From an uncultured Candidatus Melainabacteria bacterium (GTDB lineage Bacteria > Cyanobacteriota > Vampirovibrionia > Gastranaerophilales > Gastranaerophilaceae): a DNA stretch of 41,315 nt. A program made the position numbers and the translations under genes. A model generated the notes under the pieces. The model was not told the origin of the DNA. It saw nothing but the letters and a program-made list of their open reading frames with translations, and searched no databases. Below, in pieces: positions 31,912-39,113 of this stretch (position 1 is the first letter of the stretch; each line of letters begins with the position of its first letter). The stretch spans positions 1 through 41,315 of the forward strand of contig CAKUZI010000015.1 in assembly GCA_934717855.1 (NCBI GenBank). Reading direction: 5' to 3'.

Positions 31912-32622
31912 ATGACAAAACGTTTTGGCTTCACACTCGCAGAAGTGTTGATTACTTTAGGTATTATTGGGGTAGTTGCAGCAATGACTATGCCAACATT
32001 GATGAACCAAACAAATGGTGCACAGTACAAAGCAGCTTACAAAAAAGCATTGTCTGCTTTGGCTCAAGGTGTTACTTTGAATGTTGCTTTGGATGGCTCA
32101 AGTTTTGCTGATGCTGTCGCTGGTGAAGCTGGTAAAACAGATAAACCAACCTCAGGCGATTCTGTAGCAAGTATTTTGGGGGCAAGAATGAACGTTGTTA
32201 AAGCTGCAAGTACTGCAGCAGAGGGAGGATATTCTTCTTTTCCTGGAACTTTAGGTACTGTAACAGTATGTAAAGAAGAAGGTAAAAAACCAGGTGATGA
32301 AGGTTGTACACAACAAACCACAAATGTAGTTCCTGATACATACTTATTCTTTAATGATGGCTCAATGTTTGCCTATAAAGCAGTTGATGCTGTAGCTTGT
32401 TCTAAAGATGGTAATGTTGATGGTGGTAAAGTTTGTGTCGGTGTAATCGATGTAAACGGTGCAAAAGGTCCAAACAAAGTTGTACAATGTGATAATGGAA
32501 CTGGGACTGAATCTAAACCGTGTACAGCCGGTAATCCTACAGATATATACCCTGTTGAGTTTTATGACCAAACAATTTTGCCAGCATCTGATGCTGCAAG
32601 AGCTGTATTGTACGGCAAATAG
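31912..32622 (+). CDS. Type IV prepilin-like protein with short leader
   Basis: 236 residues with a canonical short leader MTKRFG|FTLAEVLITLGIIG (Gly at -1, Phe +1, Glu +5), then a hydrophobic helix AMTMPTLM. The mature domain is rich in Ala and Gly, with Cys pairs (VCKEEGKKPGDEGC, VQCDNG). GVIDVNGAKGPN is a segment also seen in related prepilins (compare DVNGSKAPN in the gene at 241). AAAGGTGAAAAG supports the ATG. Of the prepilins here it has by far the best promoter and its own terminator, so it may be the major one (inference). Confidence 0.85.
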   Translation: MTKRFGFTLAEVLITLGIIGVVAAMTMPTLMNQTNGAQYKAAYKKALSALAQGVTLNVALDGSSFADAVAGEAGKTDKPTSGDSVASILGARMNVVKAASTAAEGGYSSFPGTLGTVTVCKEEGKKPGDEGCTQQTTNVVPDTYLFFNDGSMFAYKAVDAVACSKDGNVDGGKVCVGVIDVNGAKGPNKVVQCDNGTGTESKPCTAGNPTDIYPVEFYDQTILPASDAARAVLYGK

Positions 32623-32631
32623 AAAAATATA

Positions 32632-32722
32632 ACGTGAAAAGTAAGACTGGATTTGAGTATGAACTTTGTGCGTGAGCACTGAAAAGGACTATTCACTTCT
32701 CACGTTTCACTTTTCACTCGTA
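32632..32722. repeat. Inverted repeat element with type F bases
   Basis: CGTGAAAAGT near the left end is matched by ACTTTTCAC near the right end, enclosing CTATTCACTTCTCACG, which resembles the type F repeat. It follows the prepilin stop directly. Confidence 0.55.
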
Positions 32723-32742
32723 AAAAGATCGAATCTTTTTGT

Positions 32743-32772
32743 CGGTGAGGCTAAAACCTCACCGTTTTTTTA
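32743..32772 (+). terminator. Rho-independent terminator after the prepilin gene
   Basis: CGGTGAGG and CCTCACCG pair perfectly and are followed by seven T. A smaller stem (AAAAAGAT / ATCTTTTT) lies just upstream at 32722-32740. Confidence 0.93.
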
Positions 32773-32792
32773 TGGGTTTAATCCCATACCAC

Positions 32793-32909
32793 ATGTCATC
32801 GCGGACTTTGTTCCGCGATCTGATAAAACTAAACAAAAATTGATGGCGGGATAGGTATCCCGCCCTACTACTAATCCTCTCTCCAAGGGAGAGAGCTAGA
32901 GAGAGGGGG
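32793..32909. repeat. Repeat block B(inverted)-D-E upstream of the DUF559 gene
   Basis: Inverted B at 32793-32820 (TGTCATCGCGGACTTTGTTC), D at 32839-32868 (TTGATGGCGGGATAGGTATC) and E at 32875-32909 (TCCTCTCTCCAAGGGAGAGA). The B-D spacing and linker match the block at 5680-5753. Confidence 0.88.
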
Positions 32910-32964
32910 CTAATATGTGTATTTATAAAAATGAATATTTTCTTTACTATGTTATAATATACAC

Positions 32965-33312
32965 ATGAAGAAAGCTGATGAAAAAATACTAAATTATGCA
33001 AAAATTTTAAGAAGTGACATGACAGATTTTGAACAAAAAATTTGGTATTACATTAGGGCAAAACGCTTTATGGGGTTGAAGTTTAAAAGACAAGTTCCTA
33101 TTGGGAATTATATAGTTGATTTTTTGTGCACTGACAAGAATTTGATAATAGAACTGGATGGCTCTCAACATTTTGAACAGATAGAATATGACAAACAAAG
33201 AGATGAATTTTTGAAAAATAAAGGCTATATGGTTATTCGGATTACTAATAATGAAATGAGTAATATTGAAAGTGTTTTAATTTATATAAAGGAGGTTATT
33301 GATAGGATGTAG
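32965..33312 (+). CDS. DUF559 (Vsr-like) endonuclease-domain protein
   Basis: 115 residues matching the DUF559 family, a compact PD-(D/E)xK nuclease fold related to very-short-patch-repair endonuclease. Motifs: FEQKIWYYIRAKRFMGLKF near the N-terminus, then FKRQVPIGNYIVDFLC, then LIIELDGSQH carrying the predicted metal ligands (Asp of VDF, Glu and Asp of ELDG). KNKGYMVIRITNNE follows as in the family. TATAAT ends six bases before the ATG, so the mRNA would be nearly leaderless. Direct copies of repeat E flank the gene. Its DNA target is unknown. Confidence 0.88.
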   Translation: MKKADEKILNYAKILRSDMTDFEQKIWYYIRAKRFMGLKFKRQVPIGNYIVDFLCTDKNLIIELDGSQHFEQIEYDKQRDEFLKNKGYMVIRITNNEMSNIESVLIYIKEVIDRM

Positions 33313-33324
33313 TTTTTTTGATTT

Positions 33325-33690
33325 ACCCCTCTCTCGCATTTGTAACATTCGCTAAAGCTCATGTCCAACTGCAGTCTCTCCCTCGGAGAGACGTAACTTA
33401 TATAAAATATATTATTTTAATTCCTAAATATAAAAAATCCTCTCTCCAAGGGAGAGAGTTAGAGAGAGGGGTTGGACTTGATAAAAAATTAAAAAACTAT
33501 TACTATTACTTTCCCCCACCTCGAAATCAAAGATTTCGGTCCTCCCTCAAGTGGAGGACATGAATAACAAGTATTTTTATACAAAAAATTAACCCCTCTC
33601 CCGCATTCGTAATGCTCACATCCGTTCGCAAACTACTCCGACCTCTTCCCCCGGAAAGGTGAAATCTGCCTAAAATCCTCTCTCTGGTGA
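33325..33690. repeat. Repeat cluster downstream of DUF559 (E, inverted C, and others)
   Basis: Contains ACCCCTCTCTCGCATTTGTA at 33325 and a near copy at 33592 (ACCCCTCTCCCGCATTCGTA), a TCTCTCCCTCGGAGAGA palindrome, type E at 33438-33472, and an inverted C at 33513-33562. Frames here only translate repeats. From 33690 to 33957 I see AT-rich leader DNA, a TATAGT box, and a two-codon ATG ATT TGA after a good AAGGAG, but no gene. Confidence 0.82.
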
Positions 33691-33957
33691 AGACATGAAA
33701 TATTCCCCTTTACATTTCTTAAAATTTCCTAAAGTTGCGCAATTTTTAATCCGTTAAATACTTTATATATACATAAGTGCAATCATGTATGTTTTTATGA
33801 AAATAAGAAAAGGAGCGTAGCTTATGATTTGAGAGAAGAATATGTGAAGAAATTTAATTTAATATTTCGTTACAAATACGCAAATATTATTTTTTACAGA
33901 CTTATTATCTAGTATAGTAATGTGCAAAAATTTTGACTAAAATAAGGAGTATTACTT

Positions 33958-36585
33958 ATGAACAAAAAGCAATTATTTATTGCAACTGTTGCAGTAGCCT
34001 TATCTGTATCTAGCGCTTTCGCTGTTTCAGATATTACCGGTGTTACGGGCAACAACGGGATTTACAATATTACACCTGAAAAAGTAAATTCAGATGTCGG
34101 TTACAGAAAATACGACAATTTTACTCTTGGCGAAGGAGATATTGCAAATCTAATCTATAAATATGGAACTTCTAAAGAAATTGAAACTTTCGTTAACCTT
34201 GTTCAAAACGGGGTTAATATTAATGGTATCTTGAATACTATGCGTGATGGAAATTTCTACAATGGTAGAGCCATCTTTATTTCTCCAAACGGTTTGACTG
34301 TTGGAGCTTCCGGTGTATTGAATGTGGGTTCATTGAGTGTAATGACTCCAACAACAACTGAATACGATAAATTGAAAGGTCAATACGCTGCAGGAAATTA
34401 TGAAAATATTAACAATTTTTCTCACTTGTTGAACAGAGCTGAAAACGTTGGAAATATTACAATTAACGGTAAAATTCTTGCAAGAGATGGTGTTCAACTT
34501 AGAGGCGGACAAATTAACGTAGGCGCTAAAGGTGCTATTGTTAACGGGATTACATCTACTGAAGCATTTACTGACCGCTCTACAGCTGCAACTCAAGCTG
34601 CAAAATTGTTTAATAACCTAGTAAATACTGATGGCATTAAAACAGCATCAGCATTTGAGAGAAACGGTTCAAATATTCAAATCAAATCATCAACTGGTGT
34701 TGATATCGCTGGTAAAGTAATCAACGGCGCTGCTGATGTATCAGGTATTACTAAAGATCAAGGTAACAGCGGTGTATTTATTACAAACAGCGGTTCTGCT
34801 GGAACAAAAATTTCCGGTTTAGTTCAATCAACACACGAATTGAACGTGTTTAACAAAGCTGGTGATATGAATGTTTCAGGAACTCTTAAAAACGAAGGCG
34901 CTAACCTTAACCTTTCTAATAGGGGCGGTAATATGACCGTCGGCGGGAAACTTTCTACTGACAGAGATTTAGCTATAACAAATAATAGCACAACTGGTGC
35001 TTTAGCATTCACAGGAACTGCAAATGCTACAAAAACAGCAAACTTTGTTAATGAGGGCGCTGGTGGCATGAGTATTGGAGGAAATGTTGCTGCGAAAGAT
35101 GTTAGAATTATCAATCGCGGTGGTCAATTGATGGTATTTAATACTAATGATGCTGTATCTGCCGGAAATCAAGTTGATATCGTAAACCATGGTACTGGTG
35201 GAATGATTATTGGCGGTATTAAAGCTGAAAAAGGAATTACTGCAATTAGTCATAAAGGCGGTTTAAATGTTAAGGGACATTTAACTACCGAAGATGGTGG
35301 CTTAATCGCGATTAGAAATGGCGAAGGCAAATTGCAAGTATTATCAACCGGCAATATTGAGGGTAAAGGCAATGTTTCTCTTAGAAACCAAGGTGCTGAC
35401 GGCTTCTCAATTGATGGTACTATCTCTAATACCACTGGAGCTAATGATGCTCAAACAGCTCTAATTAATGAAAAAGGAGCAATGCTTGTTAATGGAAAAA
35501 TTAACAATACGGGCGACATGGCTATTAAAAATACCGGTTCAGGTATGACAATTTCTAAAAATGCAGTTGTTACAAACGAAGGTCAATTGAAAGTTAAAAA
35601 CTATGGTTCTGACGGTATGACAATTGTTGGCGACATTAATAACACAGGAAATGTTACATTCTACAATGATGCAGGTAAAATGAGCCTTGCAACAGATAAA
35701 GATGGAGTTAAAGCCGGAAAAATCAATAATTCAGACGGTCGTTTGATTATTTGGTCAAGAAATAACTCTACAGGTGTTTCAACAGCTTCTTCAAGCCAAA
35801 TTATTAATAACGGCAACGGTTACAGCTTAGCAATTAAACATACCGGAAAAACAGCTGCCCGTCAAAAAGGCTTGGATCTTCAAGGAACTATTACAAATGA
35901 TGGAGAAACAGCAATTAATAACTACAGTGGTGATATGTACGTTTCAGGAAACATTACATCTGGCGGAAACCTAGGTATTATTAACCGAGAAGGTGCAGGC
36001 AATGTTGACTTTGCAAGCGCAGGTAAGATTAATGGCGAAAAGAATATCAACATTAAAAACTACGGTTCAGGCGATATGACTGTCAACAATGAAATTACTC
36101 ACGACGGCAGATTAAATGTATTAGCAAATACAAATAAATTGAACCTTGGTGGTAAAGTTCACAACAATAGCAACGGAGCTCTTGACGCAAACAACGGTTT
36201 CTATGCCGCTGCTAGAGATAAAGGAACCGGAGTTAATGTAACATCAGGTTTCAGTGCTGACGGTGCAGGTCAAAACCTTATCAAAAATATTTCAGGTAAT
36301 GACGGCTTGAAATACAATGGAGCAATTAACGCATCAGGCAGTCAAACAGAATTGTACAACGTAAAAGGTAATATGACAGTTGGCGGTACAATCGCAACAA
36401 CTGGTGACGGTAAAGTCGTAATCTTGAACAAAGGCGACGGAATGACAGTAAACGGAACAATTTCAAGTGCCACAGATGTTAAAGTTGTAAATAAAGGTTC
36501 GCAAAAAGCTACAGTGGACGAATCTAAAATTACAGCTCCAAATGAGAAAAAATTCTATGAACAATTGAAAAAATCAAGTTTATAG
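33958..36585 (+). CDS. Large secreted beta-helix protein, filamentous-haemagglutinin/TPS-like
   Basis: 875 residues. Signal peptide ~1-22 (ATVAVALSVSSAFA). Residues ~40-125 resemble the TPS/haemagglutination-activity domain: NLVQNGVNINGIL, FYNGRAIFISPNGLTVGASG and VLNVGSLSVMTP. The rest is ~25 imperfect units of ~20-25 residues with patterns such as NxGxxMTVGGxI and NxGDGMTVNGTI, expected to coil into a right-handed beta-helix on the cell surface. No TpsB-type pore gene lies nearby. AAGGAG precedes the ATG, and a strong terminator ends the gene. The role is likely adhesion or surface coat (inference). Confidence 0.85.
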   Translation: MNKKQLFIATVAVALSVSSAFAVSDITGVTGNNGIYNITPEKVNSDVGYRKYDNFTLGEGDIANLIYKYGTSKEIETFVNLVQNGVNINGILNTMRDGNFYNGRAIFISPNGLTVGASGVLNVGSLSVMTPTTTEYDKLKGQYAAGNYENINNFSHLLNRAENVGNITINGKILARDGVQLRGGQINVGAKGAIVNGITSTEAFTDRSTAATQAAKLFNNLVNTDGIKTASAFERNGSNIQIKSSTGVDIAGKVINGAADVSGITKDQGNSGVFITNSGSAGTKISGLVQSTHELNVFNKAGDMNVSGTLKNEGANLNLSNRGGNMTVGGKLSTDRDLAITNNSTTGALAFTGTANATKTANFVNEGAGGMSIGGNVAAKDVRIINRGGQLMVFNTNDAVSAGNQVDIVNHGTGGMIIGGIKAEKGITAISHKGGLNVKGHLTTEDGGLIAIRNGEGKLQVLSTGNIEGKGNVSLRNQGADGFSIDGTISNTTGANDAQTALINEKGAMLVNGKINNTGDMAIKNTGSGMTISKNAVVTNEGQLKVKNYGSDGMTIVGDINNTGNVTFYNDAGKMSLATDKDGVKAGKINNSDGRLIIWSRNNSTGVSTASSSQIINNGNGYSLAIKHTGKTAARQKGLDLQGTITNDGETAINNYSGDMYVSGNITSGGNLGIINREGAGNVDFASAGKINGEKNINIKNYGSGDMTVNNEITHDGRLNVLANTNKLNLGGKVHNNSNGALDANNGFYAAARDKGTGVNVTSGFSADGAGQNLIKNISGNDGLKYNGAINASGSQTELYNVKGNMTVGGTIATTGDGKVVILNKGDGMTVNGTISSATDVKVVNKGSQKATVDESKITAPNEKKFYEQLKKSSL

Positions 36586-36594
36586 AAACATACG

Positions 36595-36629
36595 AAAAAG
36601 AGTACCTATAAAAAGGTACTCTTTTTTTA
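36595..36629 (+). terminator. Rho-independent terminator after the surface protein gene
   Basis: AAAAGAGTACCT and AGGTACTCTTTT pair around ATAAAA and end in a T-run. Confidence 0.93.
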
Positions 36630-36646
36630 TAAAAAAGGCTTGCATT

Positions 36647-36820
36647 TTATTTTTCAGTTTGTATACTTCTTACTCTGCGTAATATTTTATAAACTATATC
36701 TGATATTGGTATTGTACGATTTGATGTTTTAGTTTTTGTTGAATCAATAATTCCTTTTTTATATTTATATAATAATACTCTCAATATATTCACTAATGAT
36801 TTTATATGGATTACTATTTC
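36647..36820 (-). pseudogene. C-terminal fragment of a phage-type integrase (tyrosine recombinase)
   Basis: Between in-frame stops the minus strand reads ...GIIDSTKTKTSNRTIPISDIV then YKILRRVRSIQTEK. The TKTxxSxRTIPIS segment is typical of the beta-hairpin between the first catalytic Arg region and the rest of the catalytic domain in phage integrases. The catalytic HxxR and Tyr parts are missing, so it is debris. It lies ~430 bases beyond the two-gene module. Confidence 0.55.
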
Positions 36821-36892
36821 CTATACGATAATAAGAGTAATTTTTATAATAATCTTATTTTATTCTTTTTCTTTCCGCCCCACCTAAAATTT

Positions 36893-36964
36893 TTAATAAT
36901 ATCTTTTTTGCCATTCCTTAAACTCAAAATTATTTATTAACTGATTATAAGTTTCCTCTAATAA
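36893..36964 (-). pseudogene. Short protein-like fragment, possibly part of the same decayed gene
   Basis: Minus strand reads LLEETYNQLINNFEFKEWQ and ends KRYY then stop. The composition looks coding but is cut by stops. I cannot assign it. Confidence 0.3.
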
Positions 36965-36967
36965 TTA

Positions 36968-37065
36968 TTTAGACGGGGATTTTTAAGCCGAGAAAAATCT
37001 CAAATTGGGAAAACTTATATCTGCAACCACGAAACCTCATCACGCAATGAGAGGGGCTGTATGGG
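36968..37065. other. GC-richer segment of unknown nature
   Basis: About 100 bases with clearly more G and C than the flanks, including CCTCATCACGCAATGAGAGG with a small stem (CTCAT/ATGAG) and GGGGCTGTATGGGAGAGA. It lies directly after the stop of the 285-residue gene. No known RNA family is recognised. Confidence 0.3.
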
Positions 37066-37073
37066 AGAGATTA

Positions 37074-37931
37074 TTAAAAATTCCAATTTAAACTATCTCC
37101 CGTTTTAATTTCTATATTTTTAAGTCCAATTAAAATTCCTAATGGCATTAATTCAACAAATGGCAAATTAACATCCCTCTCAAGTAAATCTTTTGAATTC
37201 GAATTTATTTGAGAAAAAATTTGTATAATATTTGGATTTGACCCTATTATAGTTTCATATTGTTTTTTTATTATATCAATTATTGTGTAGTCGATAATTT
37301 GATATGGACGTTTTACAATACAACCTAAATGAGCTAAATAATCGATATCAGAATGCGTTAATACACTTAAGGTATAAGAATGTATAAGTATTTTGGCAAG
37401 ATATTTATCATATATGTCTAACGTATTTTGAACATCGAATACAATAGCATGTTTACGCACAAGGTATGATAAAAAATCAATTTGAGCCTGATTCATTTTG
37501 TTTATTGTAGATATTGCATCATCTAATAATAGATTTTTTAATGATGAAGCTTTTTCAAGTCCTTTACTTATAAGAAGTTTAACAAATAGTTCAAGTTTTT
37601 CTTTGTCTCCATATTTTGCATAATTCTTTTGAGTTTCAAAAATTGTTATTTGCATATCTGGCTGAGATAATCTTTGATAAATTTTATCTGCTATATCATT
37701 TTCTAAATTTGCAATCTTATTTATAAAAGAATTGTTTAATTCTTCAACCCTTTTATTTGCAACATCTAATGCCATTTTTCTTAAAATAGGCATATTTTCT
37801 ATAAAAAGTTGTAATAATTCTGTTTTAGCATTGTCAGTAGTAATGCTATATTGATTAATAACTATACTTTTAGCCTGCAAGTTAGTTGAATTATCTCCAG
37901 ATTGTTGCTTCTGAATATCATCATTTATCAT
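37074..37931 (-). CDS. LPO_1073/Vpar_1526-like protein with N-terminal GDNS motif
   Basis: 285 residues, no membrane helix. The N-terminus MINDDIQKQQSGDNSTNLQA is followed by a short beta-like stretch (KSIVINQYSI). A long helical part follows, including VANKRVEELNNSFINKI and PDMQITIFETQKNYAKYGDK, and the C-terminus is LPFVELMPLGILIGLKNIEI. The order and motifs recall the family named LPO_1073/Vpar_1526 in public annotation, whose function is unknown as far as I know; this is from memory. ATG overlaps the upstream stop as ATGA. The N-terminal motif is shared with that upstream gene, suggesting that the two proteins meet. Confidence 0.7.
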   Translation of the reverse strand: MINDDIQKQQSGDNSTNLQAKSIVINQYSITTDNAKTELLQLFIENMPILRKMALDVANKRVEELNNSFINKIANLENDIADKIYQRLSQPDMQITIFETQKNYAKYGDKEKLELFVKLLISKGLEKASSLKNLLLDDAISTINKMNQAQIDFLSYLVRKHAIVFDVQNTLDIYDKYLAKILIHSYTLSVLTHSDIDYLAHLGCIVKRPYQIIDYTIIDIIKKQYETIIGSNPNIIQIFSQINSNSKDLLERDVNLPFVELMPLGILIGLKNIEIKTGDSLNWNF

Positions 37932-38113
37932 TTTATATTACCATCAATATTCATATCACCAGCTACTTGAATATTGTTAGAGTTATTGCCTGATTTTTGC
38001 ACCTGTTTATAGTTCTTTTTTACTCCGATAAAAACACTTAAGCCAAATAGTGCAGAAAGAATTGTCATTATTACTTTCGTCCAATCAATTTTTTGTAATA
38101 TTTCAAGAATCAT
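37928..38113 (-). CDS. Small membrane protein with C-terminal GNNS motif, partner of the downstream gene
   Basis: 61 residues: a short amphipathic start (MILEILQKIDWTKV), one membrane helix (IMTILSALFGLSVFIGV), a basic stop-transfer segment (KKNYKQVQK), then a 20-residue tail SGNNSNNIQVAGDMNIDGNI. ATG 38113 is chosen because AAAGGT lies eight bases upstream; TTG 38119 is less likely. The tail would face the cytosol, given the positive-inside rule. Its motif matches the N-terminus of the next protein. Genes overlap by four bases. Confidence 0.72.
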   Translation of the reverse strand: MILEILQKIDWTKVIMTILSALFGLSVFIGVKKNYKQVQKSGNNSNNIQVAGDMNIDGNIK

Positions 38114-38182
38114 TATCAATACCTTTTAATTATAGCTTTGATGTACAAATAATAGCATAAAAATATTGAGAATGCATTTTAT

Positions 38183-38204
38183 TGGTAGCTCGTTGGCTCA
38201 TAAG
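38183..38204 (+). other. Partial copy of the initiator tRNA (D-arm to anticodon)
   Basis: TGGTAGCTCGTTGGCTCATA matches TGGTAGCTCGTCGGGCTCATA of the intact tRNA 330 bases downstream, apart from two small changes. It has no partner stems. Such partial copies are what integration and decay at a tRNA gene leave behind. The stretch 38120-38392 holds nothing else convincing. Confidence 0.55.
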
Positions 38205-38392
38205 AGGCTTTTTGTTTTTAACTTAATCTGCTTGCTTTATATAATCAGTGTTATTGGTATTTATAAAATACTTATACATGTAAATAAAACTAGAACACAA
38301 ATATCTTTCACCCAAATAGTTCTTTTATTTATCTCTCGCTTGTTTTATAAAAAATCACAATTTGAAAATTATGATGAGCAACACTTATAATT

Positions 38393-38414
38393 CCCCCATA
38401 ATTAATTATGGGGG
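38393..38414. repeat. Perfect 22-base palindrome
   Basis: CCCCCATAATT followed by its exact reverse complement AATTATGGGGG. It has no T-run, so it is not a standard terminator. It stands between the tRNA fragment and the intact tRNA. Confidence 0.85.
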
Positions 38415-38514
38415 TAAAAGTTTTTAAAATAAAATTTCAAAGTACTTGATTTTTTATTTTTACGGAGCATAATATAGATGTTGAGTGTATTTCACTCATG
38501 TACAAGTTAAATAT

Positions 38515-38591
<77 letters not shown>

Positions 38592-38599
38592 AGTAAATA

Positions 38600-38637
38600 A
38601 AAGGCTTTTGGATTTTTTCTAAAAGTCTTGTTTTTTG
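38600..38637 (+). terminator. Terminator after tRNA-fMet
   Basis: AAGGCTTTTGG and CTAAAAGTCTT pair with two mismatches around a T-rich loop and are followed by six T. Confidence 0.65.
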
Positions 38638-38684
38638 TTTTTCCCGATTATTTCCCGACCTGTTTAACTGATGTCATTAGATTT

Positions 38685-38855
38685 TTATTGATTTTCAAAT
38701 AATGGTAATTTTTCTTTTTGAAAAATTTTCGGCACATATTTTACAATCTCAACCTGCTCTCTTAAAAATTTCGGCAAGTGTTTGATCCCGTTTTTAGCGT
38801 TACCCTCCGTAAAATAACATTTTCTTGAAACTGTACCAACACTAGGATAGTAGGA
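38685..38855 (-). pseudogene. 3' fragment of an unidentified gene
   Basis: Open between stops: SYYPSVGTVSRKCYFTEGN then AKNGIKHLPKFLREQVEIV and KYVPKIFQKEKLPLFENQ. It looks like the real C-terminus of a protein but has no start. No family assigned. Confidence 0.45.
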
Positions 38856-38971
38856 TTATAGTTAACAAAGAAAACTTTGATTTATATGATGATTCTAAAT
38901 GGAATAATTATTTTGCTTGGTTTGAAGAAAAGGCAATTAAATTTAAAGAGACTTTTAGAAAATACATATAG
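38846..38971 (+). pseudogene. 3' fragment resembling a DUF4268-type C-terminus
   Basis: Reads DSRIIVNKENFDLYDDSKW then NNYFAWFEEKAIKFKETF and RKYI stop. The Trp-spaced pattern W..YF.W.....FK..F.KYI recalls the C-termini of DUF4268 proteins, which occur near restriction systems; from memory only. Upstream is closed by a stop and there is no start codon. Confidence 0.4.
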
Positions 38972-38973
38972 TA

Positions 38974-39066
38974 TTATGTTCCAAATCTTTTAATATTCTC
39001 ATTTGATTCAATAGCAGTATTAGCAAGGTTGTTGAATGAATTTTTGTATGTTTGTTTCCCTTTTTC
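38974..39066 (-). pseudogene. 3' fragment of an unidentified gene
   Basis: Reads EKGKQTYKNSFNNLANTAI then ESNENIKRFGT and stop. It looks coding but is cut off by a stop upstream. It is the third gene end within 400 bases. Family unknown. Confidence 0.35.
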
Positions 39067-39113
39067 TTATAACGCAAATTATATTTTAGCAGAGTTTGGA
39101 GTATAATTTTTTT

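Noticed and set aside
33318..33563. An 81-codon frame downstream of DUF559
   Set aside because: It is almost entirely translated repeat sequence with no ribosome site.
91..33690. Palindromic repeats considered as a CRISPR array
   Set aside because: Copies are dispersed, in both orientations, and not evenly spaced with unique spacers; no cas genes are present.
33820..33915. A 22-codon GTG frame and a two-codon ATG ATT TGA upstream of the surface protein gene as leader peptides
   Set aside because: The two-codon frame has a good ribosome site, but neither shows regulatory context such as alternative stems; the support is too weak.
34824..35435. Several minus-strand frames inside the surface protein gene
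   Set aside because: They are shadows of its repetitive coding sequence, without ribosome sites.
38166..38390. A 74-codon hydrophobic frame (MRMHFIGSSLAHKRLF...)
   Set aside because: It begins by translating the partial tRNA copy, has no Shine-Dalgarno, and its hydrophobicity is what AT-rich DNA gives by chance.
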